Shown piece by piece: positions 6,321 through 14,013 of a stretch of 23,024 nt of DNA (position 1 is the first letter of the stretch; every line of letters begins with the position of its first letter). The stretch covers positions 13,955 to 36,978 of the forward strand of contig DHOG01000003.1 of the NCBI GenBank assembly GCA_002410715.1, read 5' to 3'. Under the pieces are notes generated by a model, which worked only from the letters and a program-made list of their open reading frames with translations, made no database searches and was not told the DNA's origin. The DNA comes from Ruminococcaceae bacterium UBA5396. Lineage in GTDB: Bacteria; Bacillota; Clostridia; Oscillospirales; Acutalibacteraceae. The translations under genes were made by a program, and so were the position numbers.

Positions 6321-9320
6321 CTACGCCTCCTCATCCTGCTCTATTTCAGGTGGCTGCAGTTCATCCGCAGCTATTACGGTTTCCTCAGATGTATCTTCCT
6401 GTTGTATGAGCACGTTTTGGTTATCCGGGGCAGAAACTGCATCCACGGAGGCGGTTTTTGGTGCAGGCTGCAGCAGTCTTGCAAACGCGGCAAATTCGTT
6501 GTCATCGGGATGGTGTGGGTTCACCTTTTTCCGAATGAATACAAGCAGGGCAATTAAGACTGCCAGCGAAAGAAGACTGATTAGAATACCCGGTATCAAA
6601 CCAACCGTGAAGAAATTGATATCGACGTTATGGGCTCCGGCGGTGATTTTAAATGCCAGCATAGCCTCCCCAGTGGCAAAGGTTTCAACCTTTTCTCCAT
6701 CCACCTTAACCGTCCAGCCCTCGTCATAGGGGATGGAAGTGAAGACTGTACCGCTAAAGGAAGCATCGATTTTGGCCGAAACATGGGTAGAGTTAAAGGA
6801 GCTTACCTTTAAGGGGTTGGATGACAGAGAATCAATTGCCTCATCAAAAGTCTGTTGATTGAGCGTTCCGATATAAATATTGCCGGAGCAGGTGTCCTTG
6901 GCGTTTATTGAAACCGTAATGGTATCGCCTTGTCTTAAAAACCCTGTATTTACAATATAGGGTTCATGTGAGGGAACACGCCAGGAGCCTGAATCTGTCG
7001 ATATATCAATGCTTTCAGCAGCACGGCAATCAATGAACGTATATGTCTGCCCTGTTTGCGCTACCGTCGCGGTGAACCTTCCGTCATTATCGCTTTCGGT
7101 TGGCGTAATGGTAAAGCTAGCACCTCCGTTCACATTTGCAATATTATCACTTCCGAGCTCGGCTGCAATCGAAGACATGGTATACAAATCTGTCTCAACA
7201 CCGGTTAGTTCGGTATAAATGCTATTGATGGAGGTGAACGGGTCATATTTTGACGGCGTCCAATCTTCAATATTGTTGTTTGCAAGAAATCCGAGCGGCA
7301 GCACCTTTTTGTTTTCATAGATTGAATAAGTGGTATCATTATAGCTTACTTTTTCAATTAGTTCTAAGTAAGGATCTGAGGACAGGTCGTCGGATGTCGA
7401 TGAATCAAGGATTACATATTTAATCCCGATCAGCGAGTCGACCATGGGAACAAAGCTTTTGTATAAATGGCTGTTTACTCCGTTTACCGCATAGCCCAGA
7501 TAGCCCATAAATTCTGTTTCATCCTGCGGGCTGCTGGACGCAAACACAGTCATGCCGCGATAGTCAAACAGAGCGGTGTCTACCGTGGTGCGGCGGGGCA
7601 AAAACTCCATTCTGTAAAATTCACCGGCAGCCGCCTCGTCACCAATCTTTTTGGTGCGATCAACCACTTTCTGAAGCGCTTTGGTAATATCATTTGCAAC
7701 ATAATCATTGCGAGCTGTGAAATATTCTTTAGACTGCATTGTCTTGAATGATGAGCCACCGTTAAGTACCATTTCAATGGTTACAACCAGCAGGATTAAG
7801 ATGTATGCCGGACGCACCTCAATCCGCCGCCGCGATACAAGCCCAAGTACCAGCGCATAGATAAGAACAAGCAGCAGACTGACGTATATCGTATTAAAAT
7901 CGTAATCATCACCGCCGAAATGCTCCTGCAGCATGATAAATCCAACAATCCCAGCAAGAGAGCCGCCAATTTGTTTTAGGGTTATCTTACGAATATTCAC
8001 AAGGGTTTCGTATGCAATTAGAATCAGAACAAAGCTGTACAGGAACGAAAAGCGGTAGGGAAGATCGTTGGGTGAATGCAGACCGTGCCAGATTAGATCA
8101 AACTGGTTGATCACAAGACTGAACGCCATGATACCGAGTAATCCCAGATAGGCAAGACGGCGGCGCAGGTGAATGGATTTCATGGTGGCAAAGATGGGAA
8201 GAAGAAGAACCGACAGCAATCCGCAGTAAATATTCGGAAGATTTCCCGAACGGATGGTGGGCGTGGTGTTATATAAATGTCTTCCCAAAAGAGCGAACAT
8301 TTCAAAATTACTTTTCATATCCGGAAGAGACCCGCCGGCAGCCGATGTATGTGCCAGCGAGATATAGACCGGTACCAGCAGAAACATGGAAAGGCCGCCG
8401 CCCAAAACCGAACCAATGGCAAACCGTCCAAAGCTGCGGGAAAGCATCGCAGCGCTCTGTTCCTGTCTCAGACAGAAACAGAGAAAGTAAAACACCATAA
8501 AAATACAGAGCATAAATGCGATATAGTAATTGGCATATAACGCATAAGCAAGCGTAAGAACATACGGCAGGTATTTGCCTGTACGCATCAGCTTTTCAAA
8601 GCTCATTATAATCAGCGGCAAAACCATGACGCAGTCAAGCCACATGATATTCCACGAATACGCCAGCAGATACATCATCATGGAATATAGGATTGATACA
8701 ATCATGACCGAAATATCGCGCCGGCGGTATATATATTGAACACAAAGCGCAAAAAAACCGGCAGTCAGCGCATTTTTCAACAGAGTGATAACCAGAATAG
8801 CCTCGTTCAGCATTGATTCCGGAAACAAAGCAAGGATCAGATTAAAAGGACTGGAGAGATAATATCCGAACAACGGCAGAAAGCTGGCGCCGAGCCCCAC
8901 CTCAAAGGAATAGAGCGGACTACCTCCGTGTAGCAGCATATCACGCAGCTGGGCAAGCAAGGGGGCATATTGATGATGCATATCTACAATCATTACGCTG
9001 CGCTCGCCAAGCGGCCAAACCCCCAAATAAGCATACGCCAGCGTCATGCATCCAAGTCCGAGCAGTGCCGACAAAAGCGGATAAAACCACCACTTTTTGG
9101 GCTGCGGCGATGCTTCATTCACGTGAACAGTAAGTAAAAGTGTTGCCAAACCTGCAAGAAGAGCGCCGAGACCCAGTGAAAAATACAGGTTTTGATATTT
9201 GTAAGTCAGCTGATCATCCTGCTTAAAGCCTATATAAAGCAGGCAGGTAAGAGATAAAAACACGATGGCAAGAATAATCGTTCTGAGAATCTGCGTCAGC
9301 GTCATAGACGTCTTTTTCAT
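6321..9320 (-). CDS. yfhO: YfhO-family GT-C membrane glycosyltransferase
   Basis: 999 residues. The N-terminal half is a polytopic membrane domain of a dozen or more helices. It carries the VDMHHQYAPLLAQLRD loop (near residues 112-127) typical of YfhO proteins, probably at the external active site. A large extracytoplasmic region follows, then a last helix (about 905-928) and an acidic cytoplasmic tail of about 70 residues. In Bacillus and Listeria YfhO transfers a sugar from undecaprenyl phosphate to teichoic acid outside the cell; whether this organism has lipoteichoic acid is not known from the window. ATG 9320 is preferred over ATG 9329 because AAGGA (9334-9330) abuts the first but is 9 bases from the second. 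csbB starts 4 bases after the stop, so the two genes form one operon. Confidence 0.9.
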   Translation of the reverse strand: MKKTSMTLTQILRTIILAIVFLSLTCLLYIGFKQDDQLTYKYQNLYFSLGLGALLAGLATLLLTVHVNEASPQPKKWWFYPLLSALLGLGCMTLAYAYLGVWPLGERSVMIVDMHHQYAPLLAQLRDMLLHGGSPLYSFEVGLGASFLPLFGYYLSSPFNLILALFPESMLNEAILVITLLKNALTAGFFALCVQYIYRRRDISVMIVSILYSMMMYLLAYSWNIMWLDCVMVLPLIIMSFEKLMRTGKYLPYVLTLAYALYANYYIAFMLCIFMVFYFLCFCLRQEQSAAMLSRSFGRFAIGSVLGGGLSMFLLVPVYISLAHTSAAGGSLPDMKSNFEMFALLGRHLYNTTPTIRSGNLPNIYCGLLSVLLLPIFATMKSIHLRRRLAYLGLLGIMAFSLVINQFDLIWHGLHSPNDLPYRFSFLYSFVLILIAYETLVNIRKITLKQIGGSLAGIVGFIMLQEHFGGDDYDFNTIYVSLLLVLIYALVLGLVSRRRIEVRPAYILILLVVTIEMVLNGGSSFKTMQSKEYFTARNDYVANDITKALQKVVDRTKKIGDEAAAGEFYRMEFLPRRTTVDTALFDYRGMTVFASSSPQDETEFMGYLGYAVNGVNSHLYKSFVPMVDSLIGIKYVILDSSTSDDLSSDPYLELIEKVSYNDTTYSIYENKKVLPLGFLANNNIEDWTPSKYDPFTSINSIYTELTGVETDLYTMSSIAAELGSDNIANVNGGASFTITPTESDNDGRFTATVAQTGQTYTFIDCRAAESIDISTDSGSWRVPSHEPYIVNTGFLRQGDTITVSINAKDTCSGNIYIGTLNQQTFDEAIDSLSSNPLKVSSFNSTHVSAKIDASFSGTVFTSIPYDEGWTVKVDGEKVETFATGEAMLAFKITAGAHNVDINFFTVGLIPGILISLLSLAVLIALLVFIRKKVNPHHPDDNEFAAFARLLQPAPKTASVDAVSAPDNQNVLIQQEDTSEETVIAADELQPPEIEQDEEA

Positions 9321-9368
9321 TGGCGTCATTCCTTGTCTTTGTGATTTTAATGAAAGCCTTCAATAGGA

Positions 9369-9501
9369 AAGACTTATGCAATACTGTCATACCGGTTTTC
9401 TCTATAACCATAGAAAAGTTCAAAAAATAGGGGGCTCTTTTAGATGAATTTCCATGATGTTTTTTGAAAATCAGTTTTGAAAACAGTATAGCATAAGTCT
9501 T
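9369..9501. repeat. 19-bp inverted repeat bracketing the yfhO leader
   Basis: AAGACTTATGC(A/T)ATACTGT occurs at 9369-9387 on the plus strand and at 9501-9483 on the minus strand, 18 of 19 bases identical, with 95 bases between. The right arm contains the -10 region of the yfhO promoter. Much of the 95-base interior would be transcribed as the yfhO leader. Confidence 0.7.
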
Positions 9502-9513
9502 AAAAAGGGGCAA
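9485..9513 (-). promoter_or_regulatory. Promoter of the yfhO-csbB operon
   Basis: TTGCCC (9513-9508) and TATACT (9490-9485) are spaced by 17 bases, with TGC before the -10. Transcription from near 9478 gives a leader of about 158 bases to ATG 9320. Confidence 0.65.
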
Positions 9514-9612
9514 CACCAAGCAATATGATTTATGTATTTATTATGAACTTTTCGGGCTTCATACCCCCAACGCAAATTTGTTGCTTACGGATTGCATTGT
9601 TGATTGAAGCGA

Positions 9613-9630
9613 AACGCTGAGGACAGCGTT
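9613..9630. repeat. Small intergenic hairpin, possibly a decayed repeat
   Basis: AACGCTG-AGGA-CAGCGTT forms a 7-bp perfect stem, followed on the right by CCCTACA but with a diverged left flank. The appearance is that of one half-decayed copy of a larger palindrome. No coding feature is seen from 9514 to 9674. Confidence 0.5.
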
Positions 9631-9674
9631 CCCTACATGCAGCCTTTGGGTTTTATAACAGGCGAAATTGAAAC

Positions 9675-9720
9675 GGGTTTATGTAAGGGGCTTAATATAT
9701 TAAGTCCCTTACATAAACCC
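9675..9720. repeat. 46-base near-perfect palindrome
   Basis: Two 23-base arms begin GGGTTTATGTAAGGG and meet at AATA/TATT. The single mismatch (9690/9705) is a G-U pair in plus-strand RNA. There is no flanking T-run. It resembles the next hairpin in its core: GGG, then a TTAATA or TCAATA centre, then CCC. Confidence 0.7.
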
Positions 9721-9733
9721 GATCACAGTGAAT

Positions 9734-9767
9734 ACAATAGGGATTCAATATCCTGAACCCCTATTGT
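9734..9767 (-). terminator. Hairpin 27 bases past degV, possible terminator or repeat
   Basis: ACAATAGGGATTCA and TGAACCCCTATTGT form a 14-bp stem around a 6-base loop. The one non-complementary pair is A-C as plus RNA but G-U as minus RNA, which suits a minus-strand transcript such as degV. It lacks a T-run on the minus strand, so termination efficiency is doubtful. It may instead be a second copy of the neighbouring hairpin repeat. Confidence 0.5.
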
Positions 9768-9794
9768 TAAAATAATTAAGCGATACAACCAACG

Positions 9795-10664
9795 CTATCG
9801 CTGCTTACCTAAAAAGAACATCGCAATTGTGCCCGGGCCGGAATGTGAACCGATTACGGCACCGATATCTGAAATCATAATATTCTTAACACCGACAGTA
9901 TTCCGCAGCTTATCCGCAAGGAGATTTGCTTCGTCAAGGCAATCACCATGACTGATAAATATCATTTGATCCGCAATATTCTCATTTGCAGTTTCTTTTA
10001 GCTTGTTGACCAAGGCGTCTATGGCTGCACCTCTTCCGCGTACTTTTGACATAAGTATCAGATGACCCTCGTCATCCACGTGAAGAACCGGCTTGATTCC
10101 GAGAATCGAACCCATAATTGCCGATGTCTTTGAAACACGGCCTCCGCGATGCAGGTGCATCAAATCATTGACGGTAAACCAGTGACACAGATGCAGCTTG
10201 TTATTTTCGAGCCAGGCGGCGTTATCTTCCAATGACATGCCTGATTGGCGGTTTTTATCCGCATAATACGTTAACAATCCCTCGCCCATTGATGCTGCAA
10301 GACTGTCAACCACAATCAGCTTGCGGTCAGGATATTTCAAAGCCAGTTCCTCGGCACCACGCCTGCAGGAATCATAGGTTCCGCTTAATCCGCTTGAAAA
10401 TGCGATGTGCAGAACGTCCTCTCCAGCAGCAAGGAAGGGTTCAATAAACTCGGTAAACTCAAAAGTATTGACCTGCATGGTGGAGGATTGTTTGCCTGCT
10501 CGCAGCTGGTCGTAGAATTCCTTGGAGGAAATTTTAAGATCGAAACCTTCCTTATACTCCTGACCATCCAGCAGGAAAGACAGACCGATTATTTTAATGT
10601 CTCGGTCAAGATAAAACTGTTTTGGTAAATCGCAGGTGGAATCTGTTGTAATACGATAGTTCAT
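9795..10664 (-). CDS. DegV family fatty-acid-binding protein (FakB-like)
   Basis: 289 residues, the normal DegV length. The N-terminus MNYRITTDSTCDLP, the SSTMQVN segment (Thr62), FSSGLSGTYD (about 89-98), the VDS..ASMGEG segment, HRGGRVSK and the late ISHGD motif are the landmarks of this two-domain fold. Family members bind one fatty acid. The FakB members present it to fatty acid kinase FakA, so exogenous fatty acids become acyl phosphates for phospholipid synthesis. No fakA is in the window, so the partner must be elsewhere. The frame continues upstream, but AAAGGA correctly placed before the ATG at 10664 and the family N-terminus fix the start. It is monocistronic. Confidence 0.92.
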   Translation of the reverse strand: MNYRITTDSTCDLPKQFYLDRDIKIIGLSFLLDGQEYKEGFDLKISSKEFYDQLRAGKQSSTMQVNTFEFTEFIEPFLAAGEDVLHIAFSSGLSGTYDSCRRGAEELALKYPDRKLIVVDSLAASMGEGLLTYYADKNRQSGMSLEDNAAWLENNKLHLCHWFTVNDLMHLHRGGRVSKTSAIMGSILGIKPVLHVDDEGHLILMSKVRGRGAAIDALVNKLKETANENIADQMIFISHGDCLDEANLLADKLRNTVGVKNIMISDIGAVIGSHSGPGTIAMFFLGKQR

Positions 10665-10749
10665 AACACCATTCCTTTCATCTTTTGGAATATGATATAT
10701 GGTTAATTCAGAAATCGAAGCTTCTGAACCCAATCTGGTTTTGGATACC

Positions 10750-10778
10750 ATGTTACAGCATATTGGAACGCATGTCAA
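10750..10778 (-). promoter_or_regulatory. Promoter of degV
   Basis: A perfect TTGACA (10778-10773) and TAACAT (10755-10750) are 17 bases apart on the minus strand. This gives a leader of roughly 80 bases before ATG 10664. Confidence 0.7.
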
Positions 10779-10938
10779 GTAGGAGCTGTTATTTAATGCA
10801 GTTTTTTATCAAGACGATTTCAAACGGTATCTATATTTATACGAATCGTAACCGGAAATATAGAATCAATCGAAAAAGAATAAGTAATGTTCTTTTAAAG
10901 ATTATATCCCAATTACCCAAGGTTATAGACTGCTATAC

Positions 10939-10968
10939 AAAAACCGGCCTCACAATGTGTGAAGCCGG
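10939..10968 (-). terminator. Intrinsic terminator of the O-antigen-ligase-like gene
   Basis: On the minus strand the stem CCGGC-T-TCACA pairs with TGTGA-G-GCCGG around a short loop and is followed by TTTTT. It lies about 70 bases past the stop at 11037. Confidence 0.85.
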
Positions 10969-11036
10969 GTAAATGATTGCGAAGCAAAAAGCTTGCTTGT
11001 GCCCGTCCGTAATCCTAGATTGGGTAAGCGGGTGAA

Positions 11037-12374
11037 TTATTTTTGATTGTTAATTTTTGAATAGGTTAGGTGTTCGCCTTTCGCGTCAACCGCCTGTCTT
11101 TGAAAGCTGAGGACCTCGGCGAGAATGGTTGTCTGGCGGCCGAGATATAATTTAGAGGCGACATCTGCCACAGCCATCAGCATCAAAAACATGCCGACAA
11201 GCTTTGGCGTCATAAGAGGAAAATCAAACAGGCCGTTTGTGATAAAGCCAAGCAAAAATGCCATCAGCATCACGCCGACCATCCTTGTCTCCTTACTTTG
11301 GATCAGCATAGAAACACCGTTCCGAACAAATACATAGCACATGGCACCATAGATCACAACAGCAATAATTCCGCCTTCAACAATCAGCTGCAACACAAGA
11401 TTATGCATATGGGGGGCGTTTATACCTTTCTGCAAAAGCAGGTTCCATGAATTGCTAATGCCTGCGCCAACACCAAACAACGGGTTGCTTTTAATGAAAG
11501 AAAAGCTGTAATTCCAAATACTAAATCTTTCGTTAATCGAACCATCTGTTTCGGTGATGGTAAAAAATCGTGCCATCACCGATTGAGGTACAAGTAGAAG
11601 GCCGGATATAAGTGTTACGATCATCAAAACGATTTTCCGAATATTTGCAACACAGAATACCAGAGCAATTGCCAACAGCGCAAGATAACTGCCCCTCGAG
11701 AAGGAAAAAGCAATACCGCCGGCGGTTGTCATCAAACAGAAACGGCAGAGCAGGTGATATTTCTCACGTTTTCCATAAAAGGAATAGTACGCCACAACCG
11801 GAAGAGTCATGACCATTGATTCCGAAAAAATATTTGAATTGTTAAAGGTCGAGGAAACTCTTAAAACCGGAGGCATTGGCTTTAATTCTATGGGGAGAAT
11901 ACGGAAGATGGTGTTATCGATAAAGCTCCAGAATTCGAGTGATATATTGATTCCCAGTGAAACGCGCAGCATATACTGGACACAGCCAATCAGACCGACA
12001 ACACCGGATATAAGGCTTATGATAAGAAGCGCGGTGTCAAAACGGCGAGGATTGCTCAAAACGGTTGTGAGTGATAAATAAACCATAAACATGACGAACC
12101 ACATGCCAAGCGTTGCCAGTGTGGATGAAAAGCTGGGTGAATACAGCAACCCAAGCGCTATATATGCGATATAGATCAGCATGATTTTGCCGACCGCACC
12201 AACCTGAAACCCCAACCGCCCTGCAGATCCGATGTCATAATAGGCCGCCATTAGGGCGCCGGCTGATAGAATGGGAGCAAAATACTCAGGAAACAAAGGA
12301 ATACAAGCAACCAGTAATATTGAAATTACCCATGGCTGTTTCATTTTATTTGAGAAACCGCGAATATCAGTCAT
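11037..12374 (-). CDS. O-antigen ligase-like polytopic membrane protein (Wzy/WaaL type)
   Basis: 445 residues with about ten to twelve hydrophobic helices. The FSRGSYLAL segment and the later PHMHNLVLQLIVEGG loop, with its conserved histidine, mark the Wzy_C/O-antigen-ligase superfamily. These proteins join or transfer undecaprenyl-linked glycans at the outer face of the membrane. In a Gram-positive there is no lipopolysaccharide, so likely substrates are a capsule-like polysaccharide, teichoic acid or glycoprotein. No sugar-nucleotide or flippase genes adjoin, so the locus looks like an orphan ligase. GGGGAG placed 9 bases before the ATG supports the start. It is monocistronic with its own promoter and terminator. 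Confidence 0.85.
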   Translation of the reverse strand: MTDIRGFSNKMKQPWVISILLVACIPLFPEYFAPILSAGALMAAYYDIGSAGRLGFQVGAVGKIMLIYIAYIALGLLYSPSFSSTLATLGMWFVMFMVYLSLTTVLSNPRRFDTALLIISLISGVVGLIGCVQYMLRVSLGINISLEFWSFIDNTIFRILPIELKPMPPVLRVSSTFNNSNIFSESMVMTLPVVAYYSFYGKREKYHLLCRFCLMTTAGGIAFSFSRGSYLALLAIALVFCVANIRKIVLMIVTLISGLLLVPQSVMARFFTITETDGSINERFSIWNYSFSFIKSNPLFGVGAGISNSWNLLLQKGINAPHMHNLVLQLIVEGGIIAVVIYGAMCYVFVRNGVSMLIQSKETRMVGVMLMAFLLGFITNGLFDFPLMTPKLVGMFLMLMAVADVASKLYLGRQTTILAEVLSFQRQAVDAKGEHLTYSKINNQK

Positions 12375-12417
12375 GTGCTTTCACTCCCCATTTCCAATAA
12401 TTTTCAACTATAATCGA

Positions 12418-12446
12418 ACTATATCACAATTTAAATTTTGTATCAA
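12418..12446 (-). promoter_or_regulatory. Promoter of the O-antigen-ligase-like gene
   Basis: TTGATA (12446-12441) and TATAGT (12423-12418) are 17 bases apart on the minus strand, with TGA before the -10. Initiation near 12411 leaves a leader of about 37 bases. Confidence 0.7.
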
Positions 12447-12568
12447 TCATTGTTACAAAGCTGTTATTATTTATTACAAAGTTGATAAGGGTAATTTGAT
12501 TTATTTATTGTCTCAACAATAGCAATGTTTTTTAGATTTTACGGGAACACTAATCTGTACACAAAGCA

Positions 12569-12603
12569 AGAACATTTGTTTGACAATGGCGAAAATATGT
12601 TCT
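12569..12603. promoter_or_regulatory. Two LexA/SOS-like boxes over the repair-cassette promoter
   Basis: AGAACATTTGTTTG (12569-12582) overlaps the -35, and CGAAAATATGTTCT (12590-12603) fills the spacer and touches the -10. Compared by eye with the Gram-positive SOS consensus CGAACRNRYGTTYC, they match at about 11 and 12 of 14 positions. Placement across the core promoter is that of a repressor operator. This is motif matching only; the region is AT-rich, and no lexA is in the window to confirm the species' own consensus. Confidence 0.5.
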
Positions 12604-12608
12604 ATACT
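12580..12608 (+). promoter_or_regulatory. Near-consensus sigma-A promoter of the radical SAM cassette
   Basis: A perfect TTGACA (12580-12585) and TATACT (12603-12608) are separated by 17 bases, among the strongest promoters of the window. Transcription should start near 12615. Confidence 0.8.
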
Positions 12609-12629
12609 ATTTAATAAAAAGGGGTTTTG

Positions 12630-12650
12630 CATGTTTATGGCATAAACATG
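12630..12650. promoter_or_regulatory. Perfect 21-bp palindrome in the leader of the radical SAM gene
   Basis: CATGTTTATG and CATAAACATG flank a single G at 12640, with no mismatch. It lies at about +16 to +36 from the predicted start of transcription, so it could be an operator for a dimeric regulator. As RNA it could be a hairpin, though the one-base centre forces some inner pairs open. Confidence 0.6.
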
Positions 12651-12678
12651 GCGGATGCCGAAAGGAACGAAGCTTGAT

Positions 12679-14013
12679 ATGGATCTGATGGAAAAGCTGA
12701 GCATTTTGACCGATTCTGCGAAATATGATGTTGCCTGTACCTCCAGCGGCTCAAACCGATCGGGAATCAAAGGTGCAATTGGCAGTGCTTGTCTTCCGGG
12801 CATATGCCATAGCTTTGCGGCGGACGGAAGATGCATTTCGCTTCTTAAGGTATTAATGACAAATATCTGTATTTACGATTGCCAGTATTGCGTTAACCGG
12901 CGGTCAAACGATGTTCCGCGGGCGACCTTTACTCCTGATGAGCTGGCTTCACTTACAATGGAGTTTTATCGGAGGAATTATATTGAGGGATTGTTCTTAA
13001 GCTCGGGCGTTATGCAAAGCCCTGACACATCCATGGAACGAATGTGTCGCGTTTTAATGCTTCTTCGCACGAAATACAGATTTAACGGATATATTCACGC
13101 CAAAGCCATACCCGGATGTTCCGTGGAATTGGTGCAAAGGCTTGGCACTCTATGCGATCGTCTCAGTATCAATATCGAGCTTCCGAGTGAGAAAAGCCTA
13201 AATATACTGGCCCCCGATAAAACCAAAGAAAATATAATCAAACCCATGTCAATCATTCGGGACACACTGACCCAGAATAAGCAGGAGCTCGCGGTGTATC
13301 GCCATGCTTCGGCATTTGCTCCCGCCGGACAAAGCACCCAGATGATTATTGGAGCAACACCGGATACCGACTGGCAAATTTTACGGCTAAGTGAAAGCTT
13401 GTATAAAAAGTATTCCTTAAAACGTGTGTTTTACTCTGCATATATTCCTGTAGGAAATCATTCGCTGCTGCCCAAGGATCAGCCGCCTCCTCTTCTGCGT
13501 GAACACAGACTCTATCAGGCCGACTGGCTGCTGCGTTTTTATGGCTTTAAAGCTGGGGAGCTGCTGGATGACAAGCAGCCTTCGCTTGATCCGCTGCTGG
13601 ATCCGAAATGTAACTGGGCTTTGGGGCATCTTGAAACCTTTCCGGTAGAGGTTAATAGTGCAGATAAAGAGCTTTTGCTGCGTGTGCCCGGGATCGGTCC
13701 GCAATCGGCAATGCGGATTTTGACTGCCCGGCGGGCGGGATTGCTTTCCTTTGATGATTTGAAAAAAATTGGAGTTGTAATGAAACGCGCGGCGTATTTC
13801 ATTACCTGTAAGGGGAAAATGTTTCCGGGCACCCGGCTTACCCATTCATTTATTTATGAAAACCTGACGGCCGACACCCGCCGTAATTCAAAAGGATTGC
13901 CCTTTTCGCCGGAGACCGAACAACTATCCTTTTTTTCAATCCCTTCAGTTCCGATGCTGTCAACTGTAAACAGTAGGGGAGGTGACGGCGAGTGGCAGAA
14001 ACCTTCCATGTAA
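12679..14013 (+). CDS. Putative DNA modification/repair radical SAM protein
   Basis: 444 residues. The radical SAM CxxxCxxC motif is seen as CIYDCQYC (Cys64, Cys68, Cys71), so it should bind a 4Fe-4S cluster and cleave S-adenosylmethionine. The N-terminus MEKLSILTDSAKYDVACTSSG and the extra upstream cysteines are typical of the family named putative DNA modification/repair radical SAM protein (TIGR03916, from memory). Near the C-terminus LLLRVPGIGPQSAMRIL followed by LLSFDDLKKIG is a helix-hairpin-helix, a non-specific DNA-binding element. The reaction is unknown; spore photoproduct lyase is only a distant comparison. The start is uncertain. ATG 12679 fits the family N-terminus, with AAAGGA 12 bases upstream; ATG 12655 would add eight residues but has only a poorly placed GGCGG. 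The downstream partner overlaps its end by 22 bases. Confidence 0.88.
   Translation: MDLMEKLSILTDSAKYDVACTSSGSNRSGIKGAIGSACLPGICHSFAADGRCISLLKVLMTNICIYDCQYCVNRRSNDVPRATFTPDELASLTMEFYRRNYIEGLFLSSGVMQSPDTSMERMCRVLMLLRTKYRFNGYIHAKAIPGCSVELVQRLGTLCDRLSINIELPSEKSLNILAPDKTKENIIKPMSIIRDTLTQNKQELAVYRHASAFAPAGQSTQMIIGATPDTDWQILRLSESLYKKYSLKRVFYSAYIPVGNHSLLPKDQPPPLLREHRLYQADWLLRFYGFKAGELLDDKQPSLDPLLDPKCNWALGHLETFPVEVNSADKELLLRVPGIGPQSAMRILTARRAGLLSFDDLKKIGVVMKRAAYFITCKGKMFPGTRLTHSFIYENLTADTRRNSKGLPFSPETEQLSFFSIPSVPMLSTVNSRGGDGEWQKPSM

Larger units (their letters stand above)
10665..11036. other. Intergenic region between degV and the ligase-like gene
   Basis: It holds the degV promoter (10750-10778) and the terminator of the upstream minus-strand gene (10939-10968). 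Between them the AT-rich stretch 10779-10938 shows no supported gene, and 10969-11036 shows only a weak AAGCAA/TTGCTT inverted repeat. Confidence 0.6.

Noticed and set aside
10665..10778. In-frame extension of degV upstream of ATG 10664
   Set aside because: The extension overlaps the degV promoter and does not resemble the family; the ribosome binding site and family N-terminus point to 10664.
12513..12836. 107-codon minus-strand frame over the radical SAM promoter and start
   Set aside because: It covers the strong plus-strand promoter and the conserved N-terminus of the radical SAM protein on the opposite strand; no family resemblance.
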